Source: Marinobacter adhaerens HP15
GTDB taxonomy: Bacteria; Pseudomonadota; Gammaproteobacteria; Pseudomonadales; Oleiphilaceae
Reading direction: 5' to 3'
Assembly (NCBI RefSeq): GCF_000166295.1
Contig: NC_017506.1
Span: forward strand, 3,038,001-3,102,000
Length of the DNA: 64,000 nucleotides
The translations under genes and the position numbers were made by a program. The notes under the pieces are model-generated. The model was not told the DNA's origin and ran no database searches. It worked only from the letters and a program-made list of their open reading frames with translations. Positions 45,000 to 54,263 of the stretch are shown here, piece after piece. Position 1 is the first letter of the stretch. Each line of letters begins with the position of its first letter.

Positions 45000-46358
45000 T
45001 CAGGCGTTGACCGAGGGCAGCCCGGACAAGGCCATGGCCAGTTCCTGTTCGTCGTATTCGTGGTCGCTCAGTTCACCGGCGAAGTAGGAGGTGTAGGCCG
45101 CCATATCGAAATGGCCATGGCCGCAGAGGTTGAACAGGATCACCTCTTCCTTGCCTTCCCGCTTACAGCGCAGGGCTTCGTCAATGGCGCCCTTGACCGC
45201 GTGGTTGGCTTCCGGAGCCGGGACAATACCCTCGTTCTTCGCGAACAGGACACCGGCCTCGAAGCACTCTCGCTGGGTGTAAGAGACCGCATCAAAAAGA
45301 CCCAGCTCCTTGGCATGGGACACCAGCGGCGCCATACCGTGATAACGCAGACCGCCAGCGTGGAAGCCGGGCGGCGTGAACCCGGAGCCCAGGGTATGCA
45401 TCTTGGTGAGCGGGGTCATGTGGGCGGTATCGCCGTAATCGTAGGCGTACTTGCCGCGGGTCAGCGTGGGACAGGCCGAGGGCTCTACCGCCACAATCCG
45501 GGATTTCTCGCCGCCTCTCAGGGCGTGCCCCATAAACGGGAAAGCAATTCCGGCAAAGTTGGAACCACCGCCAGTACAACCCACAATCACATCGGGCCAG
45601 CAGTCCGCCATTTCCATCTGCTGCATGGCTTCCAGGCCAATGATGCTCTGGTGCAGCAATACGTGGTTGAGCACCGAACCCAGGGCATACTTCGTGTTCG
45701 GGTCCTGGACCGCCAGTTCCACCGCTTCGGAGATGGCAATACCCAGGCTGCCTGTGTGGTCCGGCGTCTCAGCCAGCACCTTGCGGCCAAACTCGGTCAG
45801 TTCCGAGGGCGAGGCCACACATTTGGCGCCGTAGGTTTCCATGACCGCCCGGCGATAGGGTTTCTGGTTGTAGGAAACCCGAACCTGAAACACGGTAACG
45901 TCAATATCGAACAGGGAGCCGGCAAAGGACAGCGATGTGCCCCACTGCCCTGCACCGGTTTCGGTGGTGAGGGTGCGTATGCCTGCTTCGCGGTTGTAGA
46001 ACGCCTGCGGAATCGCGGTGTTCGGCTTGTGGCTGCCGGCCGGGCTCACGCCTTCGTATTTGTAGAAAATCTTTGCCGGCGTGCCGAGGGCCTTCTCGAG
46101 GCGATGGGCCCGATAAAGCGGCGCCGGACGCCAGAGGTTGTAGACATCACGCACCGGCTCAGGAATCTCTATTTCCCGTTCGGTGGTCACTTCCTGTTCG
46201 ATCAGCGCCATCGGAAACAACGGTTCCAGATCCGATGGGCCCACCGGCTGCTGGGTACCCGGGTGCAAGACGGCCGGCAGCGGCTCGGGGAGGTCCGCCT
46301 GCAGGTTGTACCAGTATTTCGGCATCTGGCTTTCTTCGAGAAGGAACTTGGTTTGCAT
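45000..46358 (-). CDS. TrpB2-type PLP-dependent tryptophan synthase beta-like protein
   Basis: A 452-residue PLP enzyme. The lysine motif is [16 protein letters not shown], the substrate region [16 protein letters not shown], and the phosphate-binding glycines [12 protein letters not shown]. The long N-terminal extension and [13 protein letters not shown] mark the TrpB2 subfamily, which works without TrpA and is usually a second copy. No other trp gene is nearby, so it may salvage indole or make tryptophan in special conditions. Confidence 0.93.
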   Translation of the reverse strand: MQTKFLLEESQMPKYWYNLQADLPEPLPAVLHPGTQQPVGPSDLEPLFPMALIEQEVTTEREIEIPEPVRDVYNLWRPAPLYRAHRLEKALGTPAKIFYKYEGVSPAGSHKPNTAIPQAFYNREAGIRTLTTETGAGQWGTSLSFAGSLFDIDVTVFQVRVSYNQKPYRRAVMETYGAKCVASPSELTEFGRKVLAETPDHTGSLGIAISEAVELAVQDPNTKYALGSVLNHVLLHQSIIGLEAMQQMEMADCWPDVIVGCTGGGSNFAGIAFPFMGHALRGGEKSRIVAVEPSACPTLTRGKYAYDYGDTAHMTPLTKMHTLGSGFTPPGFHAGGLRYHGMAPLVSHAKELGLFDAVSYTQRECFEAGVLFAKNEGIVPAPEANHAVKGAIDEALRCKREGKEEVILFNLCGHGHFDMAAYTSYFAGELSDHEYDEQELAMALSGLPSVNA

Positions 46359-46396
46359 GAATTAAAAATCCCTACTGTTTGTGTTGTTATCGCCCC

Positions 46397-48472
46397 TCAG
46401 AATACCCATTCCAGGCCCGCATAAAAAGTTCTTCCCGGGGCGGGTTCGAAATAGCCCCGATCTTCCACCGGGCGGTTCGCATTGGCGTTTATCCGCACGT
46501 TACTGAAGTAGTCCTGATCCAGCAGATTGCGGATCCCGGCATACAGGTTCAGGGTCTGATCCGCCATGCGCACTGAATCGCCGGCACGTATACCGACCAG
46601 CCAATAGTCACTCACCAGGGTCTGGTTGCTGTTTTCGGCGTAGAACTCGCCCACATACTGCCACTCCAGAGCCGCGAAACGACCGGCTGCACCGCGCCAC
46701 TCCAGCTCGCTCACCCAGAGCTGCTCCGGCAGACCTGGAATAGCGTTGCCGCTGGCGTCGTTGCCCTGCTCATCCACAAAGTCCCTTAGCTCGTAATCCG
46801 CCAGGGTCAGCGCGCTGGTTACCCGCCAGGCGTACGAAAGGTCCCAGGCCAGACCGAGTTCAAAGCCATTGCGACGGGTTTCACCGGCGTTTTCGTAGAA
46901 GGTCTGATCGCCCACGTTAAAGGGCAGGATCTCGTCCTCCACCCGGATGGAGAACAGGGCCATGTCATAGCTGAGGCCACGGCCAAGCATGCCGCGCATA
47001 CCCAGCTCGCGATTCAATGCCTGCTGCGGCTCCAGCTCGGGATTAAAGCCGCCGCCATTCGGATTGGCAAACTCGGTAAAGGTGGGTGACTCGAACGCCG
47101 TACCGAGGGTGGCATATACCTGGTGCGCCGGTGGCAGTTTGTAGCTGATACCGGCAACGCCACTGTATTCCCGGAAAGTCCGGTTGCCCGAATCATCGTT
47201 ACCGTCTTGCAGCCAGTCGTCGTCAATGGCCAGACGCAACCGGTCGAACCGCACGCCAAGGGAGACGTTAAGTGCGTCGCTCAGCGCCAGGTCGCCCTGG
47301 CCAAACACCGCCACATTGGTGGCACTCTGGTTTTCCGCCTGGGTCTGGCCGGTGATATCGCCATCGATAGACACCGAATAGCGGCGCCGGTCGTCGGACT
47401 GATGGTGAACATCCAGGCCGGTAACCCACACCAGCGACAATCCGGCCAGAGTCGATTCCTGCTGGTACTGGGAACTGATGCCGTAAAAGTGCCGGTCGTA
47501 GGCTATGCGGCTGCTTCCCGGAAACGGCAACTGCTGTGCGAAATCCCGGTGAGTGTAGAAGGTATCGAGGGTGAGTTGGCCGGGAAGGACGCCCCAGTCT
47601 TCAAATCTTACACCCAGGGTCTGCTGGGTCACGGTCTGGCTACTGTCCAGCCTCTTGGCCAATGCGGTGGCCTGCTCCGGATCGTCCTCGGTCTGGGCCA
47701 GGGTAAGCCCGCCCGGATCTTCGGATTTGGGGTTATGCAGCGCGTTGAATGTGGCGGTTACCCGCCGTCCAGAATCCAGATCCCGTGCCACACGGGCGTT
47801 GAACAGGGCTTTCTCTGCCTTGCTCTGTTCCCGGTGGCCATCAAACGTCAGCCAGGAAAGCGTGGCTATACCGCTGGTATCACCATCAACGCCATTTCCC
47901 TGTATCGCGGCCTTGCGATAATCGTCACTGCCGCCATCGAGCCGCAGCCGACCGCCCTGGGGAAGCTCATCACCCAACGCCGTGGAAATATCGATCACAC
48001 CGCCCGCGGCATTCCCATACTGAACCGAGGCAGGCCCCCGAATGACCTCGATTCGCTGGGCGGAATCCAGATCGATGGCATCGATCTGGGATTGGCCATC
48101 GGGCAGCGTGTAGGGGATGCCATCCACCTGAATCCGGATACCACGAATACCGAAGGGCGCTCTGGCGCCAAATCCGCGAGTAGACAATCTTAGATTCTGG
48201 GCGAAATTGTAGCGGTTCTGAAAGAACAGGCCCGGGACAGTGTTGAGTGATTCATCCAGTTGCAGGCGCTGCTGGCCCTCACGGATATCGGGTGCGTTGA
48301 TGACAGAGACCGCCGCGGGCGTTTCGTACAGATCCCGAACCAGTCTTGGTGACGTTACTTGAAGCACCAGCTCCTCATCGTTGTCCAATGACGACTGTGC
48401 AATCGCTGGAAGCGAGCTCGACATCCACACCGGTGACAGAACAAGCACTGCCAGGTAGTTATTCCTGCTCAA
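46397..48472 (-). CDS. TonB-dependent outer-membrane receptor
   Basis: A 691-residue receptor. A signal peptide of about 26 residues ends AIAQSS. The TonB-box region is near LVLQVTSPRLV. The plug domain (TPAAVSVINAPDI, GIRIQVDGIPYTLPDGQS, RIEVIRGPASVQYGNAAGGVIDI) precedes a 22-strand barrel ending GLEWVF with a terminal Phe. The motifs fit ferric-siderophore or FecA-like receptors, but the ligand is not clear and no regulator or periplasmic partner is adjacent. Confidence 0.92.
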   Translation of the reverse strand: MSRNNYLAVLVLSPVWMSSSLPAIAQSSLDNDEELVLQVTSPRLVRDLYETPAAVSVINAPDIREGQQRLQLDESLNTVPGLFFQNRYNFAQNLRLSTRGFGARAPFGIRGIRIQVDGIPYTLPDGQSQIDAIDLDSAQRIEVIRGPASVQYGNAAGGVIDISTALGDELPQGGRLRLDGGSDDYRKAAIQGNGVDGDTSGIATLSWLTFDGHREQSKAEKALFNARVARDLDSGRRVTATFNALHNPKSEDPGGLTLAQTEDDPEQATALAKRLDSSQTVTQQTLGVRFEDWGVLPGQLTLDTFYTHRDFAQQLPFPGSSRIAYDRHFYGISSQYQQESTLAGLSLVWVTGLDVHHQSDDRRRYSVSIDGDITGQTQAENQSATNVAVFGQGDLALSDALNVSLGVRFDRLRLAIDDDWLQDGNDDSGNRTFREYSGVAGISYKLPPAHQVYATLGTAFESPTFTEFANPNGGGFNPELEPQQALNRELGMRGMLGRGLSYDMALFSIRVEDEILPFNVGDQTFYENAGETRRNGFELGLAWDLSYAWRVTSALTLADYELRDFVDEQGNDASGNAIPGLPEQLWVSELEWRGAAGRFAALEWQYVGEFYAENSNQTLVSDYWLVGIRAGDSVRMADQTLNLYAGIRNLLDQDYFSNVRINANANRPVEDRGYFEPAPGRTFYAGLEWVF

Positions 48473-48573
48473 GGGGCCTCCTCAGGGTTCGCTTATCAAG
48501 GGTTCTCTTGATAACGAGTACGCCAGCAATGGGGAAATGGAGTTATCCCATTGAATCCATCGGAAGAGCCGGC

Positions 48574-49311
48574 TCAGGCGGGGATCCAGGCTTCAAGCAG
48601 ATCGACCAGCCAGGGCACGAGCAAGGCGGTAGCGAAGGCGGAAAGCGCCATCGCAAGCCCGGAAAAAGCACCCATCTGCGAACTTACCTGAAACGCCCGG
48701 GCGGTCCCGATACCGTGTGCTGCAACACCCATGGCAATGCCCCTGGCGGTGTCATCACGAACCCGGATCCACTCAAAGAGCTTGGTGCCCAGAACGGCGC
48801 CGGTGATGCCCGTGATAACAACCAATACGGCGGTCAGCGACGGAAGGCCGCCAATTTTTTCGGAAATCCCCATGGCCACCGGCGCCGTTGCCGATTTCGG
48901 TGCCAGGGACATCTGGATCTCCGTGGAGCCGCCCAGAAGACGGGCCAGGCCAATGGAGCTGCCAGCGGCGATCACCACGCCGCAGAAAAGCGAAATCGTC
49001 ACCGGCAACCACAGCTGTCTAAGCCTGGAAAACTGCTGATACAGGGGGACGGCCAACGCCACCGTGGCCGGCCCCAGCAGAAAGTGAACAAACTGGCCGC
49101 CTTCAAAATAATCACTGTAGGAGGTGCCTGTTGCCAGCAGCAGGATAATGAGCATGGCGACGGACGTGACCACCGGGTTGGCCAGAGGGTTGGAGTTGGT
49201 TTTCAGGTACAGCCGGTAGGCCAGGCCATAGGCCACCAGGGTGATCGTGAGCCCCAATAGCGGTGATGCGGAGAGATATACCCAGATGTCTTGCAGGCCC
49301 GGCTCATTCAT
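48574..49311 (-). CDS. lrgB: LrgB/CidB family membrane protein
   Basis: A 245-residue membrane protein with about seven helices. The LrgB signature LAPKSATAPVAMGISEKIGG and HGIGTARAF are present. The ATG at 49311 (MNEPGLQDI) overlaps the lrgA stop by 8 bases, indicating coupling. A longer in-frame start reaches further into lrgA and is unlikely. With LrgA it forms a holin-like pair linked to murein hydrolase control or to export of small organic acids. Confidence 0.92.
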   Translation of the reverse strand: MNEPGLQDIWVYLSASPLLGLTITLVAYGLAYRLYLKTNSNPLANPVVTSVAMLIILLLATGTSYSDYFEGGQFVHFLLGPATVALAVPLYQQFSRLRQLWLPVTISLFCGVVIAAGSSIGLARLLGGSTEIQMSLAPKSATAPVAMGISEKIGGLPSLTAVLVVITGITGAVLGTKLFEWIRVRDDTARGIAMGVAAHGIGTARAFQVSSQMGAFSGLAMALSAFATALLVPWLVDLLEAWIPA

Positions 49312-49684
49312 CGCCGCCCTCCTTTTCAGCAAGCGGCTTGGCAAACCAGCGGGTGGTTACCTGCATGATCAGCGCGGTGGCAACCATGGTAATCACGGTA
49401 CTTAACAACAGCGCCAGGGTTATCGGAAGCCACTCGTCGGCGATGCGGCCAAAGTGCGCCATCATGCCCACGCCAGCGGGAACAAACAGAAGCGAGAGAT
49501 GACTGAGCAAGGCCGTGGACGCCTGATCGACAGACTCCGGCGCCTTGCCCCGTATCATCAAAGTTACGAACAGCATCACCATGCCAAGTACGGGCCCGGG
49601 GATGGGAACACCGAGCAAGCGAACTGTAACCTCCCCTACCAACTGGTAGACAAGCAGAAGGGTAATGCCGTTCAGGAACTGCAT
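49304..49684 (-). CDS. lrgA: CidA/LrgA family holin-like protein
   Basis: A 126-residue protein with four predicted membrane helices. The family pattern VPIPGPVLGMVMLFVTLM is at about residues 25-42, and SLLFVPAGVGMMAHF near 90. It is the first gene of the lrgA-lrgB pair and lies 15 nt after the symporter gene on the same strand, so the three may share a transcript. Confidence 0.92.
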   Translation of the reverse strand: MQFLNGITLLLVYQLVGEVTVRLLGVPIPGPVLGMVMLFVTLMIRGKAPESVDQASTALLSHLSLLFVPAGVGMMAHFGRIADEWLPITLALLLSTVITMVATALIMQVTTRWFAKPLAEKEGGDE

Positions 49685-49699
49685 AACGCAGGACTCCAG

Positions 49700-50584
49700 T
49701 CAGTTTTTGCTCTGTACCGTCGAAATGGGAATGATGCTTCGACCATACATAGCGAGAACAAAGCCGATGGGGAACATCAGCACCCCGTAGACAGCAGCCG
49801 GGATCGACATGGCGCTGGATTCCAACAGAGTCAGAGTGACCATAAGGGCAATGGTGCCGTTCTTTACACCCAACTCCACCGCCACTGCCAGGGATTCCCG
49901 CTGTGTCAGACCCGCCACCCGGCCGGCCGCCAGACCGAGACCAATACCGGCCAGATTCAACAGGATGGTTGCCGGCCCCGCCTGCTTCAGGAGCTCCCAG
50001 ATCTGGTCGCGAACCCCGTACACCAGCGCCACGATCAGCACCGCCAGCACAATGCCACCGAAGATACTCACAATGCCCTCTGCCTTGCGGGCAACTTCCG
50101 GCTTACGGGTGCGAACCACCATCCCGATGGCGACCGGGAAGAGCACGATGCCAATCAGCATGCCCACGGTTTTCCAGACCGGCAGCACAATGTCTTCCTC
50201 GGTTCCCATGTAGTGCTGAAGGGCAATATTGGTAAACAGCGGCAGGGTGAGAATGGTGATCAGGCTGGCGCTGACGGTCAGTACTATAGAGAGGGCAATG
50301 TTGCCCCGCGAGAGCAGCACAAACAGATTCGATGTGGTGCCTCCAGGGCAGGCGGCGATGATCACCAGTCCGACCGCTATGGCCGGCGGAACCGCCAGCA
50401 ACGTGGCCAAAATGAAGGCGATGAGCGGCATGACAAGAATCTGGGCAATGGTGCCGACGATCATCCCTTTCGGATACACCGCCACCTGGCGGAAGTCTCG
50501 TATCGTCAGGGTCATGCCGATACCGATCATGATGATGAACAGAGCAATCGGCAGTCCTGCCGAGATAAGCGGGCTGGATTCCAC
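49700..50584 (-). CDS. Bile acid:sodium symporter family transporter
   Basis: A 294-residue membrane protein with 9-10 helices. Family motifs are MTLTIRDFRQVA near the N-terminus, ACPGGTTSNLFVLLSRGNIALSI in the core and VELGVKNGTIAL later. I prefer the GTG at 50584 because GGAGG lies 4 nt upstream; the first in-frame start at 50641 would add a non-conserved tail. BASS proteins carry bile acids, pyruvate, pantothenate or other organic anions with sodium; the substrate here is unknown. Confidence 0.9.
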   Translation of the reverse strand: MESSPLISAGLPIALFIIMIGIGMTLTIRDFRQVAVYPKGMIVGTIAQILVMPLIAFILATLLAVPPAIAVGLVIIAACPGGTTSNLFVLLSRGNIALSIVLTVSASLITILTLPLFTNIALQHYMGTEEDIVLPVWKTVGMLIGIVLFPVAIGMVVRTRKPEVARKAEGIVSIFGGIVLAVLIVALVYGVRDQIWELLKQAGPATILLNLAGIGLGLAAGRVAGLTQRESLAVAVELGVKNGTIALMVTLTLLESSAMSIPAAVYGVLMFPIGFVLAMYGRSIIPISTVQSKN

Positions 50585-50800
50585 AACGCCTCCGGATGTT
50601 TTTGTTTTTACTGCAACCAACCGATGAAAAGTAGCACACACTCGCCTCTTTCGGGAGACTAAAACGGCAAAGGTTTGAGGTGATAAGGCACTGCAGAACC
50701 GGGGAACTTTATGACCTGAAACATCGTGTCACGAAGCAGTTGCAAGTATACTTGCATGAGATAACTAAAATACCTGGATACTGGTGGAGACGCACAAGGA

Positions 50801-52270
50801 ATGAAACGCCTGGGAACGCTGGATGCCTCTTGGCTGGCCGTAGAATCTGAAGACACCCCCATGCATGTGGGCAACCTGCAGATCTTTTCGCTACCGGAGG
50901 GCGCCCCTGAAACCTTCCTCCGGGACATGGTGACCCGCATGAAGGAAACCGGCGATGTCGCGCCCCCCTGGGGTTTAAAGCTTGCCTGGTCCGGACTGTT
51001 GGGTCGGGTACTGGCGCCGGGCTGGAAAGTCGACAAGAAAATCGATCTGGATTACCACGTGCGTCACTCGGCACTGCCGCGCCCCGGCGGTGAACGGGAA
51101 CTGGGCATATTGGTATCGCGCCTGCACTCCAACCCCCTGGACTTTGCCCGCCCACTCTGGGAATGCCACGTTATCGAGGGCCTCGAGAATAACCGTTTTG
51201 CGCTCTACACCAAGATGCATCATTCCATGATTGATGGCATCAGTGGTGTACGCCTGATGCAACGGGTACTGACAACCGATCCCGACAAACGGGACATGCC
51301 GCCACCCTGGTCGGTTCGGCCGGAGCGCCGTCGCGGCAGCAAATCCGATTCCGAGGCCAGCGTGCCCGGCGCGGTCTCACAGGCCATGGAGGCACTGAAA
51401 CTGCAAGCGGATATGGCGCCACGTCTGTTGCAAGCGGGCAACAGGTTGGTGCATTCGGTCCGTCACCCCGAGGATGGTCTCACGGCACCGTTTACCGGGC
51501 CCGTGTCCAAGATCAATCACCGGGTTACCGGCCAGCGCCGGTTTGCCACCCAGCATTACCAGCTCGACAGGATCAAGGAGCTTGCCCACGTTTCCGGCGC
51601 TTCCCTCAACGATATCGTTCTGTACCTGTGCGGAACTGCCCTCAGGCGTTTTCTGCTGGAACAGAATGAACTGCCGGACGCTCCCCTCACCGCCGGCATA
51701 CCGGTTAACATCCGGCCGTCCGATGACGAAGGGACAGGCACCCAGATCAGTTTCATGATCTCTTCGCTTGCGACCGACGAAGCCGATCCGCTGACCCGCC
51801 TGCAAAACATCAAGGCGTCAACGCGAAGGGCCAAAGAGCATTTGCAGAAGCTGCCCAAAAGCGCGCTCACCCAGTACACCATGCTCCTGATGTCGCCTTA
51901 TATTCTGCAGCTGATGTCCGGCCTTGGCGGTCGCATGCGGCCGGTATTTAACGTCACGATTTCCAATGTGCCGGGGCCCCAGAGAACGCTCTACTACGAG
52001 GGCGCGAAACTGGAAGCCATGTACCCTGTCTCGCTGATTACTCACGGTGGCGCTTTGAACATCACCTGCCTGAGCTATGACGGTTCACTGAACTTCGGCT
52101 ATACGGGCTGCAGGGATACCCTGCCGAGCATGCAGAGACTTGCGGTTTACACGGGTGAGGCACTGGACGAACTGGAAAGCCTGATTCTTCCGCCAAAGGC
52201 CAAACCGAAAGCTGCGGCCAAGCCCAGTGCGCCGCGCAAACAGCCGACGAAAAAGAGTAAAGCGGACTGA
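50801..52270 (+). CDS. Wax ester synthase / diacylglycerol acyltransferase
   Basis: A 489-residue WS/DGAT enzyme that joins acyl-CoA with a fatty alcohol or diacylglycerol to make storage lipid. The catalytic HHxxxDG motif is HHSMIDG at residues 140-146. ARPLWECHVIEGL is the conserved PLW region, and NVTISNVPGPQ lies in the C-terminal half. A basic C-terminal tail (KPKAAAKPSAPRKQ) follows. This gene family is a known trait of Marinobacter. It lies next to the desaturase module, so the region as a whole serves lipid metabolism. Confidence 0.95.
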   Translation: MKRLGTLDASWLAVESEDTPMHVGNLQIFSLPEGAPETFLRDMVTRMKETGDVAPPWGLKLAWSGLLGRVLAPGWKVDKKIDLDYHVRHSALPRPGGERELGILVSRLHSNPLDFARPLWECHVIEGLENNRFALYTKMHHSMIDGISGVRLMQRVLTTDPDKRDMPPPWSVRPERRRGSKSDSEASVPGAVSQAMEALKLQADMAPRLLQAGNRLVHSVRHPEDGLTAPFTGPVSKINHRVTGQRRFATQHYQLDRIKELAHVSGASLNDIVLYLCGTALRRFLLEQNELPDAPLTAGIPVNIRPSDDEGTGTQISFMISSLATDEADPLTRLQNIKASTRRAKEHLQKLPKSALTQYTMLLMSPYILQLMSGLGGRMRPVFNVTISNVPGPQRTLYYEGAKLEAMYPVSLITHGGALNITCLSYDGSLNFGYTGCRDTLPSMQRLAVYTGEALDELESLILPPKAKPKAAAKPSAPRKQPTKKSKAD

Positions 52271-52282
52271 TACAACGGACAA

Positions 52283-52909
52283 TCAGCCCGCGCTTTGCCA
52301 GTGGGCGGCGCCCACGAAAATCAGTTGCAGGAAGCGGGTGGTCCGCTTCCTGATCTGCTCGATCTGATAGTCGTCGTCGGCGGATACGCCGAGCAGATCA
52401 GTCAGGCTGAAGGCGACACTGCGCACCACCAGATCACAGGTCATGTCCAGATCCTGATCGGTCAGATGGTCCACCAACCTCAACCTGCGCAGATCATTGG
52501 CAAGCTCACTGGCAAAGAAACGCATCTCGCTCCGGATACCTTCCTGCACCGCCCTGCTCTCACCGGCCAGCCCCTGGGCCATGAACAGAAAGAAACTCCG
52601 GTTGGCCTGCGCGTGGCTGATAAAGATGGCCACCGACTCTTCGATCAGTTTGTCCGCCTGCAACACATTCGCCCGGGCTTCTCGCATCATCCTGCGTAGC
52701 ACCAGGCCCAGCTCATCCACAAGCTGCAACCCCAGATCGTCCATATTGCGGAAATGCCGGTAAAACGAGGTGGGCACCACGCCTGCCTGACGTGTCACCT
52801 CCCGGATACCAAGACTGGCGAAATGCCGGCCCTTGCCTACCAGGGTTAACGCCGCGGTCATCAGTTTCTCGCGGGTTTCACCCGGCTTTCTTCGCTGTTT
52901 TTCCGCCAT
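52283..52909 (-). CDS. desT: TetR-family regulator of fatty acid desaturation (DesT/FabR type)
   Basis: A 208-residue TetR regulator. The helix-turn-helix region FASLGIREVTRQAGVVPTSFYRHFRNMDDLGLQLVDE is close to FabR and DesT. In Pseudomonas aeruginosa DesT senses the saturated/unsaturated acyl-CoA ratio and represses the adjacent desCB genes. The same arrangement is found here: it diverges from a ferredoxin reductase and a desaturase. The ATG at 52909 (MAEKQRRKPGE) leaves the intergenic operators free; a longer start at 52957 would run into a possible operator. Confidence 0.87.
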   Translation of the reverse strand: MAEKQRRKPGETREKLMTAALTLVGKGRHFASLGIREVTRQAGVVPTSFYRHFRNMDDLGLQLVDELGLVLRRMMREARANVLQADKLIEESVAIFISHAQANRSFFLFMAQGLAGESRAVQEGIRSEMRFFASELANDLRRLRLVDHLTDQDLDMTCDLVVRSVAFSLTDLLGVSADDDYQIEQIRKRTTRFLQLIFVGAAHWQSAG

Positions 52910-52941
52910 CCTGTACCCATACCGCCTGCCGTTAGCCAATG

Positions 52942-52957
52942 GTTCACGAGTGTACAC
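52942..52957. promoter_or_regulatory. Weak DesT-like site near the regulator gene
   Basis: GTTCAC-GAGT-GTACAC has one perfect half-site of the GTGTAC-N4-GTACAC pattern found at 53036-53071, and one poor half. It lies 33 nt upstream of the regulator start and could mediate autoregulation. Confidence 0.3.
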
Positions 52958-53035
52958 ATCCCAAAAAATAAAAGTACAGAATGCTTGTCATTTTGAGCCA
53001 TTACGAGCTCTGCCGTTGTCAGTTGACGTTGTCGT

Positions 53036-53051
53036 GTGTACATTCGTACAC
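53036..53051. promoter_or_regulatory. DesT-like operator, copy 1
   Basis: A perfect palindrome GTGTAC-ATTC-GTACAC, extended by one matching base on each side, 54 nt upstream of the reductase start. It resembles the known DesT operator layout of Pseudomonas. Confidence 0.6.
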
Positions 53052-53055
53052 ATTA

Positions 53056-53071
53056 GTGAACACTTGTACAC
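53056..53071. promoter_or_regulatory. DesT-like operator, copy 2
   Basis: GTGAAC-ACTT-GTACAC, centred 20 bp (two helical turns) from copy 1. With its flanks it reads AGTGAACACTTGTACACA, very near the published Pseudomonas DesT operator. The pair could bind two dimers on one DNA face. Confidence 0.62.
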
Positions 53072-53105
53072 AAGGGAAACAGAAAGCCTCAGGGAGGCAA
53101 TGACC

Positions 53106-54209
53106 ATGTTAGCGAAACAGACCCAGCAAAAAGCCCTTCACTGGCTCGGAAGGCAGCTATTCAACCGGGATGACCCGGAAGCGTTTTTTGACCCACTGCT
53201 GGAACGCATCAACCCCATGTGGGTACAAGAGTACACACCGGCCAGAGTGGAGCAGATCCTTTCTGAAACCGGGGACACCAAGACACTGGTTCTGAAACCG
53301 GCCAGGCGCTGGTCGGGATTCCGCGCGGGCCAGCATGTGAACATATGTGTTGAAGTGGATGGAGTACGCCGAAACCGTACGTTCAGCCTCTCGAGCTCAC
53401 CCCTGCTCTGGCAGGAACAGGGACTGGTCACGCTGACCATCAAACGCCTTCCCGGCGGCCTGGTGACCAACTGGCTTCACGATCACCTGCAAACTGGTGC
53501 GGTAATCGGTCTGGGCGAGGCCTTTGGTGATTTTCTGATACCGGAACCGGCCCGGCCGGTGCTGTTCATTGCCGGTGGCAGCGGCATCACGCCAGTGTTG
53601 AGCCAGCTTGAAACCATGGCGGCCCAGGATTACCGGGCACCGGTGACACTGCTGTATTTCGTCAGAACCCGTGATGACGTTATCGCCCGGGAGAAACTGT
53701 TGGCCCTGAAGGCACGCTATAGCGCCCTCACGCTTAATATCATCGCCACCAACGAGTCCAGGGAACCCCGCTACCTGCGTGGCCAGGATCTGGATGCAGT
53801 GCCGGGCATCAAGGCTCGGCAGGTCTATCTCTGCGGCCCCAAAGGCCTGATGGATCTGGCCCAGGGCCTCCTCTCCGAGAGAGGCTTTGCTGACGCGGAT
53901 ATCCACAGCACGTTCTTTTCCGTGCCAAGTGCCAACCTTGGAAACGAAACGCTCGGTGGTGAGGTTCAGTTTGAGGGCAGCCAGATGGTGGTCGGTTCCG
54001 AGGGCGATGCCACCCTGCTGGAAATTGCCGAGGCCGCCGGACTGACACCGCGCCACGGATGCCGCATGGGCATCTGCCACCAGTGCAGTTGCCGGAAAAC
54101 CACGGGTACCGTCATCAACCGTCTGACCGGCCAAACTTCCGGCCCCGGCGAGGAGACTGTCCAACTTTGTATCTCCGTTCCCCGCGGCCCGGTCTCGCTC
54201 GACCTTTAA
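53106..54209 (+). CDS. desC: Ferredoxin reductase-type electron donor for the desaturase (DesC-like)
   Basis: A 367-residue flavo-iron-sulfur reductase. The FAD-binding part has RTFSLSS, the NAD(P)H part IAGGSGITPVLSQLE and YLCGPKGLMD. The C-terminal 2Fe-2S ferredoxin domain has CRMGICHQCSC plus a later cysteine (VQLCIS). It feeds electrons to the desaturase encoded 54 nt downstream. I chose the ATG at 53106 since GGAGG lies 8 nt upstream; the ATG at 53100 would be only 2 nt from it. Likely repressed by the divergent DesT. Confidence 0.9.
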   Translation: MLAKQTQQKALHWLGRQLFNRDDPEAFFDPLLERINPMWVQEYTPARVEQILSETGDTKTLVLKPARRWSGFRAGQHVNICVEVDGVRRNRTFSLSSSPLLWQEQGLVTLTIKRLPGGLVTNWLHDHLQTGAVIGLGEAFGDFLIPEPARPVLFIAGGSGITPVLSQLETMAAQDYRAPVTLLYFVRTRDDVIAREKLLALKARYSALTLNIIATNESREPRYLRGQDLDAVPGIKARQVYLCGPKGLMDLAQGLLSERGFADADIHSTFFSVPSANLGNETLGGEVQFEGSQMVVGSEGDATLLEIAEAAGLTPRHGCRMGICHQCSCRKTTGTVINRLTGQTSGPGEETVQLCISVPRGPVSLDL

Positions 54210-54263
54210 GAACCCACATCCGATTTTATTGCGGGGCCTGAGTGCACCGCAGGGAGTATGACC

